A stretch of 64,000 bases of DNA from Kutzneria sp. CA-103260 (GCF_018263855.1 NZ_CP073318.1:9362001-9426000); one strand, 5' to 3'; positions 16,335 to 24,651 are shown, numbered from the stretch's first letter. The notes: a model not told the origin generated them from the sequence alone. Made by a program: numbers and translations.

Positions 16335-17603
16335 TCATGGCATCCCCGTCAGCGGTGGCTGGGCGGTCGGTTGCGGCTCCGTAGCCGTAACCGAGTCCGT
16401 AGCCGTAACCGTCTGACCTGCATGGTTACGGCTGTTACGCTTGTTACGGCTGTTGGAGAGGACATACCGGGACCACGCGTCAGCAAGCCCCACCTGCACC
16501 TGTTCGCCCGCGCTGTCATGGGTCGGGAACGTGACGTAGCCCTTGATCGCGCGGCCGCCCGTTCCGGTCCTGAACGTGGTCGGGGCGACGAAGTATTTGC
16601 GCAGCTCCTTCGCTAGCCGCCGATCTGTCAACGGCTTCCCGGTTTCCATCTCACCCCATGGAGCCTCTTCCATCCCAGTCAATTCCGCCAGCAGCACGCC
16701 GGTTGGGATCCTATCCGTCCTCTGGGCCTCGAATATCACCTGTAGATCGGCGAGCAACTGCACGCCCAGCGATGTCGGGGCCTGCTTGCTGGTGTGCACG
16801 AAATCGACACACGCGGCACGAGCCGTGTCCGGCCAATGCCCGCCGGCCGCGTCGGCGATTGCCAACAGCGGTTCCCAGATTTCCGCCGCCCGGTCTGCCA
16901 CGCCTTCCGGCATCACCGGTTCGGCATCACCCAGCTCCTCCCCGATACCGGTGATCCAACCGGCCAACGCGTCCCGAGTCGGTTCGGCTTCCTTCTCGGC
17001 GCGCTTCTCGTTGTAGGGTTCAACGTGCTGGTCGTGCCGGCGCTTCCGTAGATGCATCGTGATCGCCCGCGTGGTGACGGTGGCGGGAATGCAGCCGAAC
17101 AGACCCGCCAGGGCGGTCGGGGCGAACACGGGAAGGCGTTCCACGACGATGCCCGATGCGCTGTCCCCCTTGCATTTCGGGATCGTCGCGCCCCGCTTGT
17201 ATCCGCTGTTGAGCATGTTGCGGACTTCCTCATTGCCCGACCCGCCTGCGGTGAACACGGCATCCACCTCGTCGAACAGCAGCGTGATCGGACCGGCGGC
17301 GATCATCCGCACCATCGCAGCAGCGGATCCGGCCGTGGTCAGCTCCGGTGCCCGGGTGAAGTGCTTGCCGACTTCCAGCACGCGGGTCTTGCCCGACTCC
17401 GGTTCCGCCGAGGACAACACCAGCCGGGGCGTGATGTAGAAGTGCTCCGCCGCCCACGTGTGGGCGTACCACAGCGCCAGCGTCGGGGCGCAGTGCAGCG
17501 ACGGGAACGCGGAGAACCGCGCCACGAAGTCCCGAACGTCGTCAAGGATCTCGTGGCCCAGCTGCGGTGCGCCGGGTGGCACGATCCGTAGAGCGGCGGT
17601 CAT
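16335..17603 (-). CDS. DUF3631 domain ATPase (putative AICE replication protein)
   Basis: 422-residue P-loop ATPase. It has a Walker A-like SAEPESGKTRVLEVG, a Walker B ITLLFDEVDAVFTAGGSGNE, then RNMLNSGYKRGATIPKC and a sensor-like LAGLFGCIPATVTTRAITMH, followed by the DUF3631 helical region. Family members act as helicase-like partners of primases in plasmids, phages and ICEs. Here no primase-polymerase domain is fused. ATG start at 17603 with AGGAG seven bases upstream; the longer reading overlaps the DUF2742 gene in another frame. The C-terminal ~40 residues (TVTATDSVTATEPQPTAQPP) are encoded by the right iteron repeat, so origin and gene overlap. Confidence 0.85.
   Translation of the reverse strand: MTAALRIVPPGAPQLGHEILDDVRDFVARFSAFPSLHCAPTLALWYAHTWAAEHFYITPRLVLSSAEPESGKTRVLEVGKHFTRAPELTTAGSAAAMVRMIAAGPITLLFDEVDAVFTAGGSGNEEVRNMLNSGYKRGATIPKCKGDSASGIVVERLPVFAPTALAGLFGCIPATVTTRAITMHLRKRRHDQHVEPYNEKRAEKEAEPTRDALAGWITGIGEELGDAEPVMPEGVADRAAEIWEPLLAIADAAGGHWPDTARAACVDFVHTSKQAPTSLGVQLLADLQVIFEAQRTDRIPTGVLLAELTGMEEAPWGEMETGKPLTDRRLAKELRKYFVAPTTFRTGTGGRAIKGYVTFPTHDSAGEQVQVGLADAWSRYVLSNSRNKRNSRNHAGQTVTATDSVTATEPQPTAQPPLTGMP
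16401..16456 (+). repeat. iteron-rich 56-bp inverted repeat, right copy
   Basis: Starts AGCCGTAACCGTCTGACC and ends with two GTTACG units; it is the inverted partner of 16230-16285. A further GTAGCCGTAACCG lies just upstream at 16381-16393. It is embedded in the 3' coding end of the DUF3631 gene. Confidence 0.7.
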
Positions 17604-17631
17604 GGGCTGGTCTCCTGTTCGATGTGGGCGG

Positions 17632-18087
17632 TCACGCGGCGGCCGCGCGTTCGACTGGTGTGCCGCTGTAGCCGGTGTGGACCCATCGGGCGGCGGCGTC
17701 GGGGTCGAACGGCGGGAGCGGCCGAAGTGGCGGGGCGGCGCGGCGGCGTTCGAGTTCGGCGTGCGCAGGTCCGATTGCCGCCCACGTGCAGGTGGTGGAC
17801 AGGTCGGAGGCAGCGGCCTTGAACCGCTCGGCAACTGCCCGGTCGATCCCGTCCAGCTCGGCCCGCACTCGGTGGGCGGTCGCGGCCGGGGTGGATTCGC
17901 TGATCCATGCCAGCGCCGCGCGCACGACGGCGGCCCACTTGCGCGGGTCGTCGTCAGCCAGTCGACACCAGTCAGGGCTACCGGCCATGGGGATCGGCCC
18001 TGCCTGTCTGGCGTCGGTCAACAGCGGGCCAGCCCACTGGCGCACGACGTGCGGTGAGCGATCGGTCGGGAGGTGGTGGTGTGGCAC
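17632..18087 (-). CDS. DUF2742 family AICE protein
   Basis: 151-residue protein resembling the DUF2742 family, which accompanies replication genes in actinomycete plasmids and AICEs. The core is VRQWAGPLLTDARQAGPIP followed by CRLADDDPRKWAAVVRAALA; the C-terminal half is helical with Pro-rich segments. No enzymatic motif is visible. It lies upstream of the DUF3631 gene with a 28-bp gap on the same strand, so the two are probably co-transcribed. The role is likely accessory in replication. Confidence 0.78.
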   Translation of the reverse strand: MPHHHLPTDRSPHVVRQWAGPLLTDARQAGPIPMAGSPDWCRLADDDPRKWAAVVRAALAWISESTPAATAHRVRAELDGIDRAVAERFKAAASDLSTTCTWAAIGPAHAELERRRAAPPLRPLPPFDPDAAARWVHTGYSGTPVERAAAA

Positions 18088-18154
18088 GGCTGGTCAGCCC
18101 TTTCGATCGTGCGCGGCAGACGCGTCACGTCCCCGGGACGACGTCGTGAAACAA

Positions 18155-18189
18155 CGCGGGGCACTGTCCGGTGTGGACAGTGCCCCGCG
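18155..18189. terminator. terminator downstream of the Nudix gene
   Basis: Perfect 15-bp stem (CGCGGGGCACTGTCC and complement) with the loop GGTGT, just past the stop of the Nudix gene. Confidence 0.8.
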
Positions 18190-18210
18190 TGTGGGGTGTT
18201 GGCGGACGGG

Positions 18211-18654
18211 TCAGACAGCGCGGATCAGGCCGAGCGCGGCGGCGGCGTCCAGCACGATCGCGCGGTGGTCGAACGCCATGCTGTCTACGTCGGCGCGGAT
18301 CAGCAGGACCGGCGTCCACTCGGCGGCGGCCGCGTCGTCGGCGGCGACCGGCTTGGGCATGGTCGGCAGCAGTGCGGTGTAGGCGAAGGTGCGATACGGG
18401 CCCCGCGGATCACGCCCGGGCGCGTTGTAGACGCCGACCTGGGTCAGCGCCTCGTCCGGGAGGATGAGGCTGGTCTCCTCGGCCAGCTCGCGGGCGGCGG
18501 CGACGCGGGTGTCCTCGCCGGGGTCGACGTGGCCGCCCGGCAGCGCGCGGCGGCCCTGGTAGGGGTCCCAGCGTCGCAGGATGGTCAGTACCCGCACGGT
18601 GTGCTGGTAGTCGTAGGCGAACATGACGGCGTCGGCGGTGTCGATGTAGTCCAC
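18211..18654 (-). CDS. Nudix hydrolase
   Basis: 147-residue Nudix-fold pyrophosphohydrolase. The Nudix box reads GGHVDPGEDTRVAAARELAE followed by ET, with the REL..EE catalytic core intact. The segments AVMFAYDYQHTVRVLTILRR and RRALPGGH are the preceding strands. Nudix genes are a recurrent part of AICEs (for example pSAM2), where one is implicated in transfer regulation; the substrate here is unknown. The GTG start (VDYIDTADAV) has GGAAGAGAG upstream; an ATG 18 codons earlier adds low-complexity residues and is less likely. Confidence 0.85.
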   Translation of the reverse strand: MDYIDTADAVMFAYDYQHTVRVLTILRRWDPYQGRRALPGGHVDPGEDTRVAAARELAEETSLILPDEALTQVGVYNAPGRDPRGPYRTFAYTALLPTMPKPVAADDAAAAEWTPVLLIRADVDSMAFDHRAIVLDAAAALGLIRAV

Positions 18655-18743
18655 GGTGGACTGCTCTCTTCCTGTTGGAGGGCACGGCGAAGTCAGGGGA
18701 CGTGTCACGTCCCCTTGCTGTGCTGGGAAAATCCGGCGGGCGG

Positions 18744-19961
18744 CTAGTCGATGCGTTCGCCGTTGACGTACAGAACCCCGTCGCGGTAGCTCACGGAGTG
18801 GCCGCCGCGCGGGTTGGGCAGGGTGCGGGTCGGCTCGATCCGCTGGCCGGTGGCGGCGTCGGTGACCTCGGTGCCGCGGACGGTCACCGTTCGGCCGGGG
18901 TGGCGGTAGACGCTGCCGCCGATCACGGTGTAGCCGTTGCCCTGCATGACCCCGCTGCCCTGGTTGTAGCCGACGGTGACGTCGCCGAAGCCGCCGCTGA
19001 CTCGCCGGCCCTGCTGGGCCTTCCTGGCCTTCTTCTCGGCCTTGGCCTGCTCCTTGCTGGCGTCGCGTCGTGGGGTCGACTGCTGGGCGTCGGCGGCGGG
19101 GCCGGTGTTGGGGGTGATGCGGAAACTGCTGTTGTTGACGCCGATGACGACGCCGGTGTTGTCGGTAATGTCGCCGAACCGGACGGTGCTGCCGGCGTTG
19201 TCGGTCACGTCCCCCATGGCGGCGCGTCGTGCCTGTTTGGCCTGGCGTCGTGCCTCCTTTTCTTGCTTGCGTGCCTGCTTGGCTGCCTTGCGTTCGGCCC
19301 GGTCGGCGTCCATCGCGTCCTGGTGTTCGGTGTCGTGGTCGCTGCTGGCGTGGTTGAAGGTGAAGCCGCTGCTGGATCCGATGACGATGCCGGTGTTGCG
19401 GGTGATGTCGCCGAATGGCTCTGTGTTGTCGTTGCGGTTGCCGGATCCCATATGGACGCCTCCTGCCGTGACTGTGACTGCGCCCTTCACCACTCCGGCC
19501 TGGATGCCGACGGTGCCGCCGTGGTTGGTGTTGATGACCGTGTGGTTTCCCGTCACGTCCCCCGGCTGACCGGGGGCGACGGTGATCCCGCCGGGTCCGA
19601 TGTGGACGCCTCCCCTGGTCGTGACGCCACCGATCACCACTCCGGCCTGGATGCCGACGGTGCCGCCGTAGGCGGTGTTGACCACCGTGACGTGCTCGGT
19701 GTCGTGGTGGCGCGTGGTCGGGGGCGGTGTCAGGTCCCCGCGCTGGGCAGCGGATTCCCGCTCCCGCTTGTCGTGCTCCTTGAGCTTGGTCAACGCGGCC
19801 GTGGCTGCCTCGATCCGCGCTTCACCAGCGGCCACGGCGGCGGTGTCGCCGGCCGCGCGGGCGGTGTCGACCGCGCGGCGGGCGCGGTGGATCTGTTGGC
19901 GCAGCTTGCTCTTCGCCTTGCCGCTGCTGCCGGGGCAGCGGCGGCCTCCTGTCCTGCACAT
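18744..19961 (-). CDS. AICE protein with repeated amyloid-like (RHIM/NLR-motif-like) segments
   Basis: 405-residue unrecognised protein. It opens with the MCRTGGRRCPGSSGK motif seen at the start of many actinomycete phage and plasmid proteins, then a charged helix (~15-70). Two near-identical units GTVGIQAGVVIGGVT and GTVGIQAGVVKGAVT follow (100-114, 149-163), then FGDITRNTGIVIGSSSGF (183-200), FGDITDNTGVVIGVNNSSF (262-280) and a third FGDVT unit (325-344). Lys/Arg-rich coiled coils sit between them (217-247, 302-319). The I/V-Q/I-x-G cores resemble bacterial amyloid signalling motifs. ATG start with GAGGAG upstream; a 34-bp exact DNA duplication underlies two repeats. Function is unknown; a structural or defence role is possible. 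Confidence 0.75.
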   Translation of the reverse strand: MCRTGGRRCPGSSGKAKSKLRQQIHRARRAVDTARAAGDTAAVAAGEARIEAATAALTKLKEHDKRERESAAQRGDLTPPPTTRHHDTEHVTVVNTAYGGTVGIQAGVVIGGVTTRGGVHIGPGGITVAPGQPGDVTGNHTVINTNHGGTVGIQAGVVKGAVTVTAGGVHMGSGNRNDNTEPFGDITRNTGIVIGSSSGFTFNHASSDHDTEHQDAMDADRAERKAAKQARKQEKEARRQAKQARRAAMGDVTDNAGSTVRFGDITDNTGVVIGVNNSSFRITPNTGPAADAQQSTPRRDASKEQAKAEKKARKAQQGRRVSGGFGDVTVGYNQGSGVMQGNGYTVIGGSVYRHPGRTVTVRGTEVTDAATGQRIEPTRTLPNPRGGHSVSYRDGVLYVNGERID

Positions 19962-20130
19962 GGCGTGGCTCCTCTGTGGAGTTGTCACGTCCCCTTGCCG
20001 GGCAAGGGTTTCCTGCCCGCCCTGGTCGACCGCAGCGCCAACACGGGTGCGGGAAAAGCTGTCTGGGATGAGCACCCGACACCCCGCCGAGAAGTAACCG
20101 CGTGTAGCCACCTGTGGGTGCGCGGGCGCC

Positions 20131-20301
20131 AGGGAGGGACCCGGCAGACGAGTCGCACCCTGCTGGAATCGGGGTGTTTTCGCAGGTCGCAGACCTACGT
20201 TGCAAAGGATCCCTGAACGGTGTCGTCGCTGGTGAGGGCAGGGACCCGGCGGCAGGGACCCCATGAGGGAGAGGTCCCTGCCACCCTGCGTGGTCCCTGA
20301 C
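20131..20301. promoter_or_regulatory. candidate conjugal transfer locus (clt) downstream of traB
   Basis: Part of the 340-bp non-coding gap between traB and the repeat protein. GGGACCCGGCAG occurs at 20136-20147, GGCAGGGACCC twice at 20238-20248 and 20251-20261, and inverted GGTCCCTG units follow at 20273-20299. Known TraB translocases bind short GACCCGG-type direct repeats near the 3' end of traB; position and sequence fit, but binding is inferred. Confidence 0.55.
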
Positions 20302-22520
20302 TAGATCCCTTCGCCGTCACTCTCACGAGTGTCACGCTGCGTGAGCGCATCGCGGACGTCTTCCAGCCGCACGACCTTGACGCCGTCGGACTTGCGCGGC
20401 TCGATGCCGTGCTCGGACAACGCCTCGGCGAGGTCGCCGAACGACCAGCCCTCGTACACGCCGGGGTGCAGCTCGGCCAGCCGGGACAGCACGATCTGCG
20501 TGCGGACGCGCTTCTCCCCGCGCATCACCGCGTTGATGTCGGCCAGGTGGTCGGCCTGCTCGATCGCCGGCCGCTCCGCCCGCGTCACACCGAGCGGCAC
20601 CGAGTGGTGCACGGTCTGCATCGCCCGTGCGATCAGGTCCGTGGCGGCGTCCCAACCGGACTCGTCGTCGGCTGGGATGTAGTACCAGGACAGGATTTCG
20701 AACCGCTCCTCGGTCGCGCCGGTGAGCACCGAGGTGCCTCGGTCCTTGCCGGGGCGCAGCTCGGTCGCCCGGATCCCGGCCTGGAACGAGCCGTCACCCA
20801 GGAAGCCGTCGTTGCTGCGCCACGTCTTCACGGCGAAGCAGGCGTTGAGCTTGACCAACTCCACGATCTTCGGCGGGATCGCGTCCGCCCTCGACGACTG
20901 GGTGTCGAAGCCGAGGATGATGGCGGTCTTGCGGGCGCGACGCAGGGTCTGCACCGCGTAGTCCGCGGCTTCCTTGCCGTACTCCGGGTGCCCGAACAGC
21001 TCATGGCACTCGGAGAACAGCGCGACGATCGGCCGTAGGTCGTGGTGTTTCTCGGCCACGCCCCGGGTGACCTTCTTCGCCCCCAGCTCGGCCAGCCGCG
21101 CCTCACGCCGGCCGACCTCCTCGTACAGCTCCTTCAAGGCGTCCAGTGCGGCGGCGGCCACGTCGTCGCCAGTGCCGCGCTCGTAGCGGGACAGCCGGGG
21201 CTGGTAGGCGTCGAAGTCGCCGTTGCCGGCGAACACGTACACCCACAGCTCGGCCAACGGGTCCAACGCCGCGCCGGCCATCTTGACCCGGGCCGCGTTG
21301 GACTTGCCTTGGCCCATCATGCCGCCGAACACGATGTTGGCCTCGACCAGCGCGGGGCTGATCTGGTCGCCCCGCTGGGACACACCGAGCGGGACTCCGG
21401 CGAAGATGTCGCAGGTGCCGGCGTGCAGCAGCGGGTACTCCGGCGCTCCCTTGCCGGCAGAGCCGGGGTCGGACACCCACAAGTCGAGGTAACCGGCCTG
21501 CTCGGACTCGGTCGGCCAGACTTCCATCACGGCGCGATTGAGGTTGCGGGCCAACACTTCCCGCTTGTTGATGACCATGTCAGCGGTGACGCCCATGGGC
21601 AGGGAGAACACGCACTGGTAGCCGCGGTTGTTCACCCGCACCGGAGGCGTGGAGAACTGCACCGACCAGCCGTCCTTGATGGCCTTGGACAGCGCGGGAA
21701 TTCCCAGGTGCGCCAACGCCTGGGCGATGCCGACCGGGGTGACGATGGCGGACTCAGCCTCACGCTTGGCCGGAGAGACCGCCCACTGCGGCAGCTCGCC
21801 CCGCCCGCCCGTGCGGTAGGCGGCGATCGCCCACGTGACCGGCGCGGCGACCAGCCCGGCGATCAGCGCGGACATGACCGAGAGCACCACGACGTGCCCG
21901 CCGGTCACGATGAACACGGTGTACCAGTCCTCCCAGGTCCAATCAGCCCACAGAGTCAAGGCGATCCCGGACAGCAGCAGCAGACCGGCGAGGATGACCA
22001 CGGTCAGCAGCACCGCCCGCACGGCGGCGGCGATCGCGGCCGGGGCACCGACCAACCGGGCGCGTCGCGCGGCCTTGGCGTGCTCCAAGCGATCCACCCA
22101 CTCCCGCAGCGCCTCCTGGTTGCCTGTGGCCTTGGCGGTGGCGATCTGCTCGCGCATCACGGCGAACGTCATGCCGGCCCACGCTTGGCGGCCCCAGTGC
22201 ACGTGGCCCTTGCCGAACTGCCACAGTGCGCGGCCGACCACGCGGGCGGCGGCCTTGCCCAGCGGGTCACCGGCCCGGGTCTTGTCCTGGCGGGCGACCA
22301 TGGTGCCGGCCGGGCGGGTCTCCAGCGTCCCGCCCGACGCGGTGTCCGTGGCGGTCTCGGCGTCGGCGGTCTCGTCGACGACCTCAGCGTCGTAGATTTT
22401 CGGGGCCAGTGCCTTGCCCGGGTCTGCGGCACCGCTGACCTGCGGCCGCAGCACCCGGACGTTGTCCGGGGTGTCGTTGTCGTCCGGGGTCGGGAACCCG
22501 GTCACGGTGGTGGTGCTCAT
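20301..22520 (-). CDS. traB: FtsK/SpoIIIE-type conjugal DNA translocase TraB
   Basis: 739-residue main transfer protein of the AICE, moving double-stranded DNA between hyphae as a hexameric pump. The N-terminal region is low-complexity, followed by two pairs of membrane segments (VLLTVVILAGLLLLSGIALT and GGHVVVLSVMSALIAGLVAA). The motor domain has Walker A GGMMGQGKSNAAR (~residue 398), LWVYVFAGNGDFDAY, Walker B RPIVALFSECHELFG (~residue 500), and TAIILGFDTQSSRAD. A C-terminal winged-helix-like region (SRLAELHPGVYEGWSFGDLA) probably recognises clt. The ATG start (MSTTTVTGF) has AAGGA upstream; the longer reading overlaps the DUF2637-like gene in another frame. Confidence 0.93.
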   Translation of the reverse strand: MSTTTVTGFPTPDDNDTPDNVRVLRPQVSGAADPGKALAPKIYDAEVVDETADAETATDTASGGTLETRPAGTMVARQDKTRAGDPLGKAAARVVGRALWQFGKGHVHWGRQAWAGMTFAVMREQIATAKATGNQEALREWVDRLEHAKAARRARLVGAPAAIAAAVRAVLLTVVILAGLLLLSGIALTLWADWTWEDWYTVFIVTGGHVVVLSVMSALIAGLVAAPVTWAIAAYRTGGRGELPQWAVSPAKREAESAIVTPVGIAQALAHLGIPALSKAIKDGWSVQFSTPPVRVNNRGYQCVFSLPMGVTADMVINKREVLARNLNRAVMEVWPTESEQAGYLDLWVSDPGSAGKGAPEYPLLHAGTCDIFAGVPLGVSQRGDQISPALVEANIVFGGMMGQGKSNAARVKMAGAALDPLAELWVYVFAGNGDFDAYQPRLSRYERGTGDDVAAAALDALKELYEEVGRREARLAELGAKKVTRGVAEKHHDLRPIVALFSECHELFGHPEYGKEAADYAVQTLRRARKTAIILGFDTQSSRADAIPPKIVELVKLNACFAVKTWRSNDGFLGDGSFQAGIRATELRPGKDRGTSVLTGATEERFEILSWYYIPADDESGWDAATDLIARAMQTVHHSVPLGVTRAERPAIEQADHLADINAVMRGEKRVRTQIVLSRLAELHPGVYEGWSFGDLAEALSEHGIEPRKSDGVKVVRLEDVRDALTQRDTRESDGEGI

Positions 22521-22531
22521 CGCGGGTGTCC

Positions 22532-23440
22532 TTACTGCTGGGTGGTCTCGGTGGTGTCGTGTTGCAGGTGGGCCAGCGCCGCGCCGAAGCCGAGCACGAC
22601 CACGGGCAGGCAGGCGACGAACGTGGTGATCTCCCATGGGGCTTGGGTGATCCCGGAGGCGGACATCAGGTGGTAGGTGACCTGTCCGAGTCCGCCGAGG
22701 ACCAGCGAGCCGATCGCGGAGGCGCGGGCGAACTTCTGGGCCCGCTTGCTGCCGATCCGGGCCAGCCAGACGCGCATGGCGTAGGCGGCGTAGGCCTCCA
22801 CGCCCAGCGGGAGCGTGATCGCGCTGTTGAGCTGGACCGAATCGGCGATGCCGGGCAGGGGGTGGATGATGCCGAACCCGGTCATCTCGCCGAGTCCGAC
22901 CCAGCCGCCCCAGATGGCCACGAACGCGGACAGCGCCATGGGCAGCAGCGCGAGTTGGCGCAGCCACTTCCTGCCCTTGCCGCCCGGTCGCGCCGTGGTG
23001 GGAGGGGACGTGACACCCGGGTCTGTGGCGTCGCTGACCTGCCCATCGGCCACCGGCACGGCCTCGGGGGTGGATGGGGTGTCGGTGACCGGGTCGGGCT
23101 CGGCCGAGGCGGCGGGCTCCGTCTCGGCTGCAACCGGAGAGAGATCCGAGTCAGGCTCGGTTTCACCATGGCCGGCGTCGGCGGTCGGCTCGGTGTCGGC
23201 CGGCGACGGGACCAGGTGCAGCCCCGCCCCTGCGGTTGCAGCCGGACCGGCGTGCCCGGTCGGGCCGGTGGGATCGAACCCGGTCTCGGACAGGACCGCC
23301 AACACCGCGTTGGCCTTGTCCGCACCGATCCGGAACCGCTGCTTGATCTTGTTGCGGGACGGGAGCTGTCCCAGCTCGGTGGCCCACTTCTGGACGGCGG
23401 GCACCAACTCGTCAACCGGGCGCGGGAAGGCGCTGCTCAT
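22532..23440 (-). CDS. DUF2637-like membrane protein (plasmid spread-type)
   Basis: 302-residue protein. Residues 1-55 look like an HTH (PSRNKIKQRFRIGADKANAV), the middle is a disordered acidic Pro/Thr/Asp linker, and the C-terminal half has about four membrane segments (LALLPMALSAFVAIWGGWVG, GVEAYAAYAMRVWLA, ASAIGSLVLGGLGQVTYHLM, TTFVACLPVVVLGFGAALAH). This resembles the DUF2637/Spd-like proteins found directly upstream of traB in AICEs, thought to aid intramycelial spread. The ATG start has GGAG eight bases upstream and overlaps the previous stop by 4 bp. Confidence 0.8.
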   Translation of the reverse strand: MSSAFPRPVDELVPAVQKWATELGQLPSRNKIKQRFRIGADKANAVLAVLSETGFDPTGPTGHAGPAATAGAGLHLVPSPADTEPTADAGHGETEPDSDLSPVAAETEPAASAEPDPVTDTPSTPEAVPVADGQVSDATDPGVTSPPTTARPGGKGRKWLRQLALLPMALSAFVAIWGGWVGLGEMTGFGIIHPLPGIADSVQLNSAITLPLGVEAYAAYAMRVWLARIGSKRAQKFARASAIGSLVLGGLGQVTYHLMSASGITQAPWEITTFVACLPVVVLGFGAALAHLQHDTTETTQQ

Positions 23441-23808
23441 CGGGCACACTCCTTAGCGGCTTTGGCCCGGGTGTCCGGGGTGTCGGGACGGAGCTCCTGA
23501 ATGGAGCCGGTGGCGGGGTCACACAAGGCCTCGTACCCGCCAGGCAGGAACTCCGGCACCTGGCCGCCGTCGCTCTTGTCCAACTCGGTAGTCGGGTAAG
23601 GCTTGGCCGGGTCCGGTGCCGGCTCGACGCAGTCACGGGTGAAGAAGTCGACGAAGCTGTTGGCCTGCGTGCAGGTCGGCTTGCCCCCGGTCGTGGTCGG
23701 TGCGGCCGGCGTCGGCGTGGCTGCGTCGAGCACGGCGCAGCTGTTCGCGGCCCCGCCGACGGCGAGAGCAACCAGGACACCGGCAGCAGCGAGCTTGAGC
23801 CCAGTCAT
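23437..23808 (-). CDS. secreted Cys-containing AICE protein
   Basis: 123-residue protein with a clear signal peptide (LKLAAAGVLVALAVGGAANS) followed by Cys; the region is lipoprotein-like but the lipobox is not canonical. The mature part has four more cysteines, so it is probably an extracytoplasmic disulfide-bonded protein. No known domain. It overlaps both neighbours by 4 bp within the transfer operon, suggesting a surface role in conjugation. Confidence 0.7.
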   Translation of the reverse strand: MTGLKLAAAGVLVALAVGGAANSCAVLDAATPTPAAPTTTGGKPTCTQANSFVDFFTRDCVEPAPDPAKPYPTTELDKSDGGQVPEFLPGGYEALCDPATGSIQELRPDTPDTRAKAAKECAR

Positions 23809-24134
23809 CGCCGCGCCCCCTTCCGTCCACTACGGACGGTCGAGCCGGACACCAGCCGGGCCAGCGAGGCTCCGGCGAACAGCGCGGGCACGGCCAACAC
23901 GGCCAGCAGCACCCGAGGGTTGGGGTCGTGGACGGCCACCGCCCACTGCACACCGACCACCACGGCGGCGACCAGCAGCGTGCCCAGCAGCGAGCCACCG
24001 CCGGACCGGCCGGTCACGATCGACCGCATCGCCGCGGCGCGGGCACGTCGCCACACCAGCCGGACGACCACGACCAGCACGAGCACGACCAGACCGGCCA
24101 CCAGCAGGACCGGCAGCATGGTGTGTGGGGTCAT
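23805..24134 (-). CDS. small AICE membrane protein
   Basis: 109-residue protein with three hydrophobic segments: MLPVLLVAGLVVLVLVVVVR, GTLLVAAVVVGVQWAVAV and VLLAVLAVPALFAGASLARL. Positive loops and an Arg-rich C-terminus place the tail in the cytoplasm. No family is recognised beyond Spd-like small transfer-operon proteins. Its ATG overlaps the upstream stop by 4 bp and its stop overlaps the next ATG. Confidence 0.7.
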   Translation of the reverse strand: MTPHTMLPVLLVAGLVVLVLVVVVRLVWRRARAAAMRSIVTGRSGGGSLLGTLLVAAVVVGVQWAVAVHDPNPRVLLAVLAVPALFAGASLARLVSGSTVRSGRKGARR

Positions 24135-24391
24135 CGGGCACCCCCAGCCGCGGCGTTGTAGGCGCGCGTCGTGGTGCCGTGGAACCCGGGTTGCGACTGG
24201 GGTGGGCGGGCGCCGGAGGCTTTGGCGGCGGCGCAGGCGGCTTCACCGGCCTGCACGAACCGCTCCCCCAGCTCGGTGGCCAGCGCCGCGCCGGTGGTCA
24301 GCGCCCGCACCAGCAGCGTCAGCAGGGTCAGCAAGCCGTAGACGATCACGGCCGGGGTGGTCAGGCCGGCGAAGGATGCGCGGGTGTTCAC
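24131..24391 (-). CDS. small AICE protein with hydrophobic helix
   Basis: 86-residue product from a GTG start (VNTRASFAGLTTPAVIVYGL). It has one hydrophobic helix (TPAVIVYGLLTLLTLLVRAL), an Ala-rich amphipathic stretch (GERFVQAGEAACAAAKASGA) and a polar tail. The GTGA start/stop overlap with the preceding gene supports this start; the longer reading is antisense-like sequence. Function is unknown; membrane-associated transfer-operon member. Confidence 0.65.
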   Translation of the reverse strand: MNTRASFAGLTTPAVIVYGLLTLLTLLVRALTTGAALATELGERFVQAGEAACAAAKASGARPPQSQPGFHGTTTRAYNAAAGGAR

Positions 24392-24651
24392 GCGGCCGCT
24401 CCCATCTGCACGACGCCGTAGTTGCCGGTGGCGTTGAAGCAGGTCTGGGCCGGCTCGACGCTGCCCGGCAGCGGCAGCGCGTAGGAGCCGACGCAGGTCG
24501 GCCGGCCGGGGCCACAGCCGGGCACCGGGTGCTCCGGCAACAGGCCGTCCGTGGTCAGCGTGTAGTGGATCTCCAGGCAGCGGGGGCAGGTGCCCCACCA
24601 CAGGCCGTCCGACCGGACAGGCGTCGTGGGCATGACGAGGGTGCGAGACAC
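24388..24651 (-). CDS. small Cys-rich AICE protein
   Basis: 87-residue product from a GTG (VSRTLVMPTTPVRSDGLWWG) with AAGGGA upstream. It contains CPRCLEIHYTLTT, PGCGPGRPTCVGSYALP and a further Cys near the end, so it may bind zinc or form disulfides. No known family. It overlaps the next gene by 4 bp in the transfer operon. Confidence 0.65.
   Translation of the reverse strand: MSRTLVMPTTPVRSDGLWWGTCPRCLEIHYTLTTDGLLPEHPVPGCGPGRPTCVGSYALPLPGSVEPAQTCFNATGNYGVVQMGAAA

Noticed and set aside
16230..16456. CRISPR array
   Set aside because: Repeat units are 9-mers in inverted clusters without regular spacers; no cas genes are in the window.
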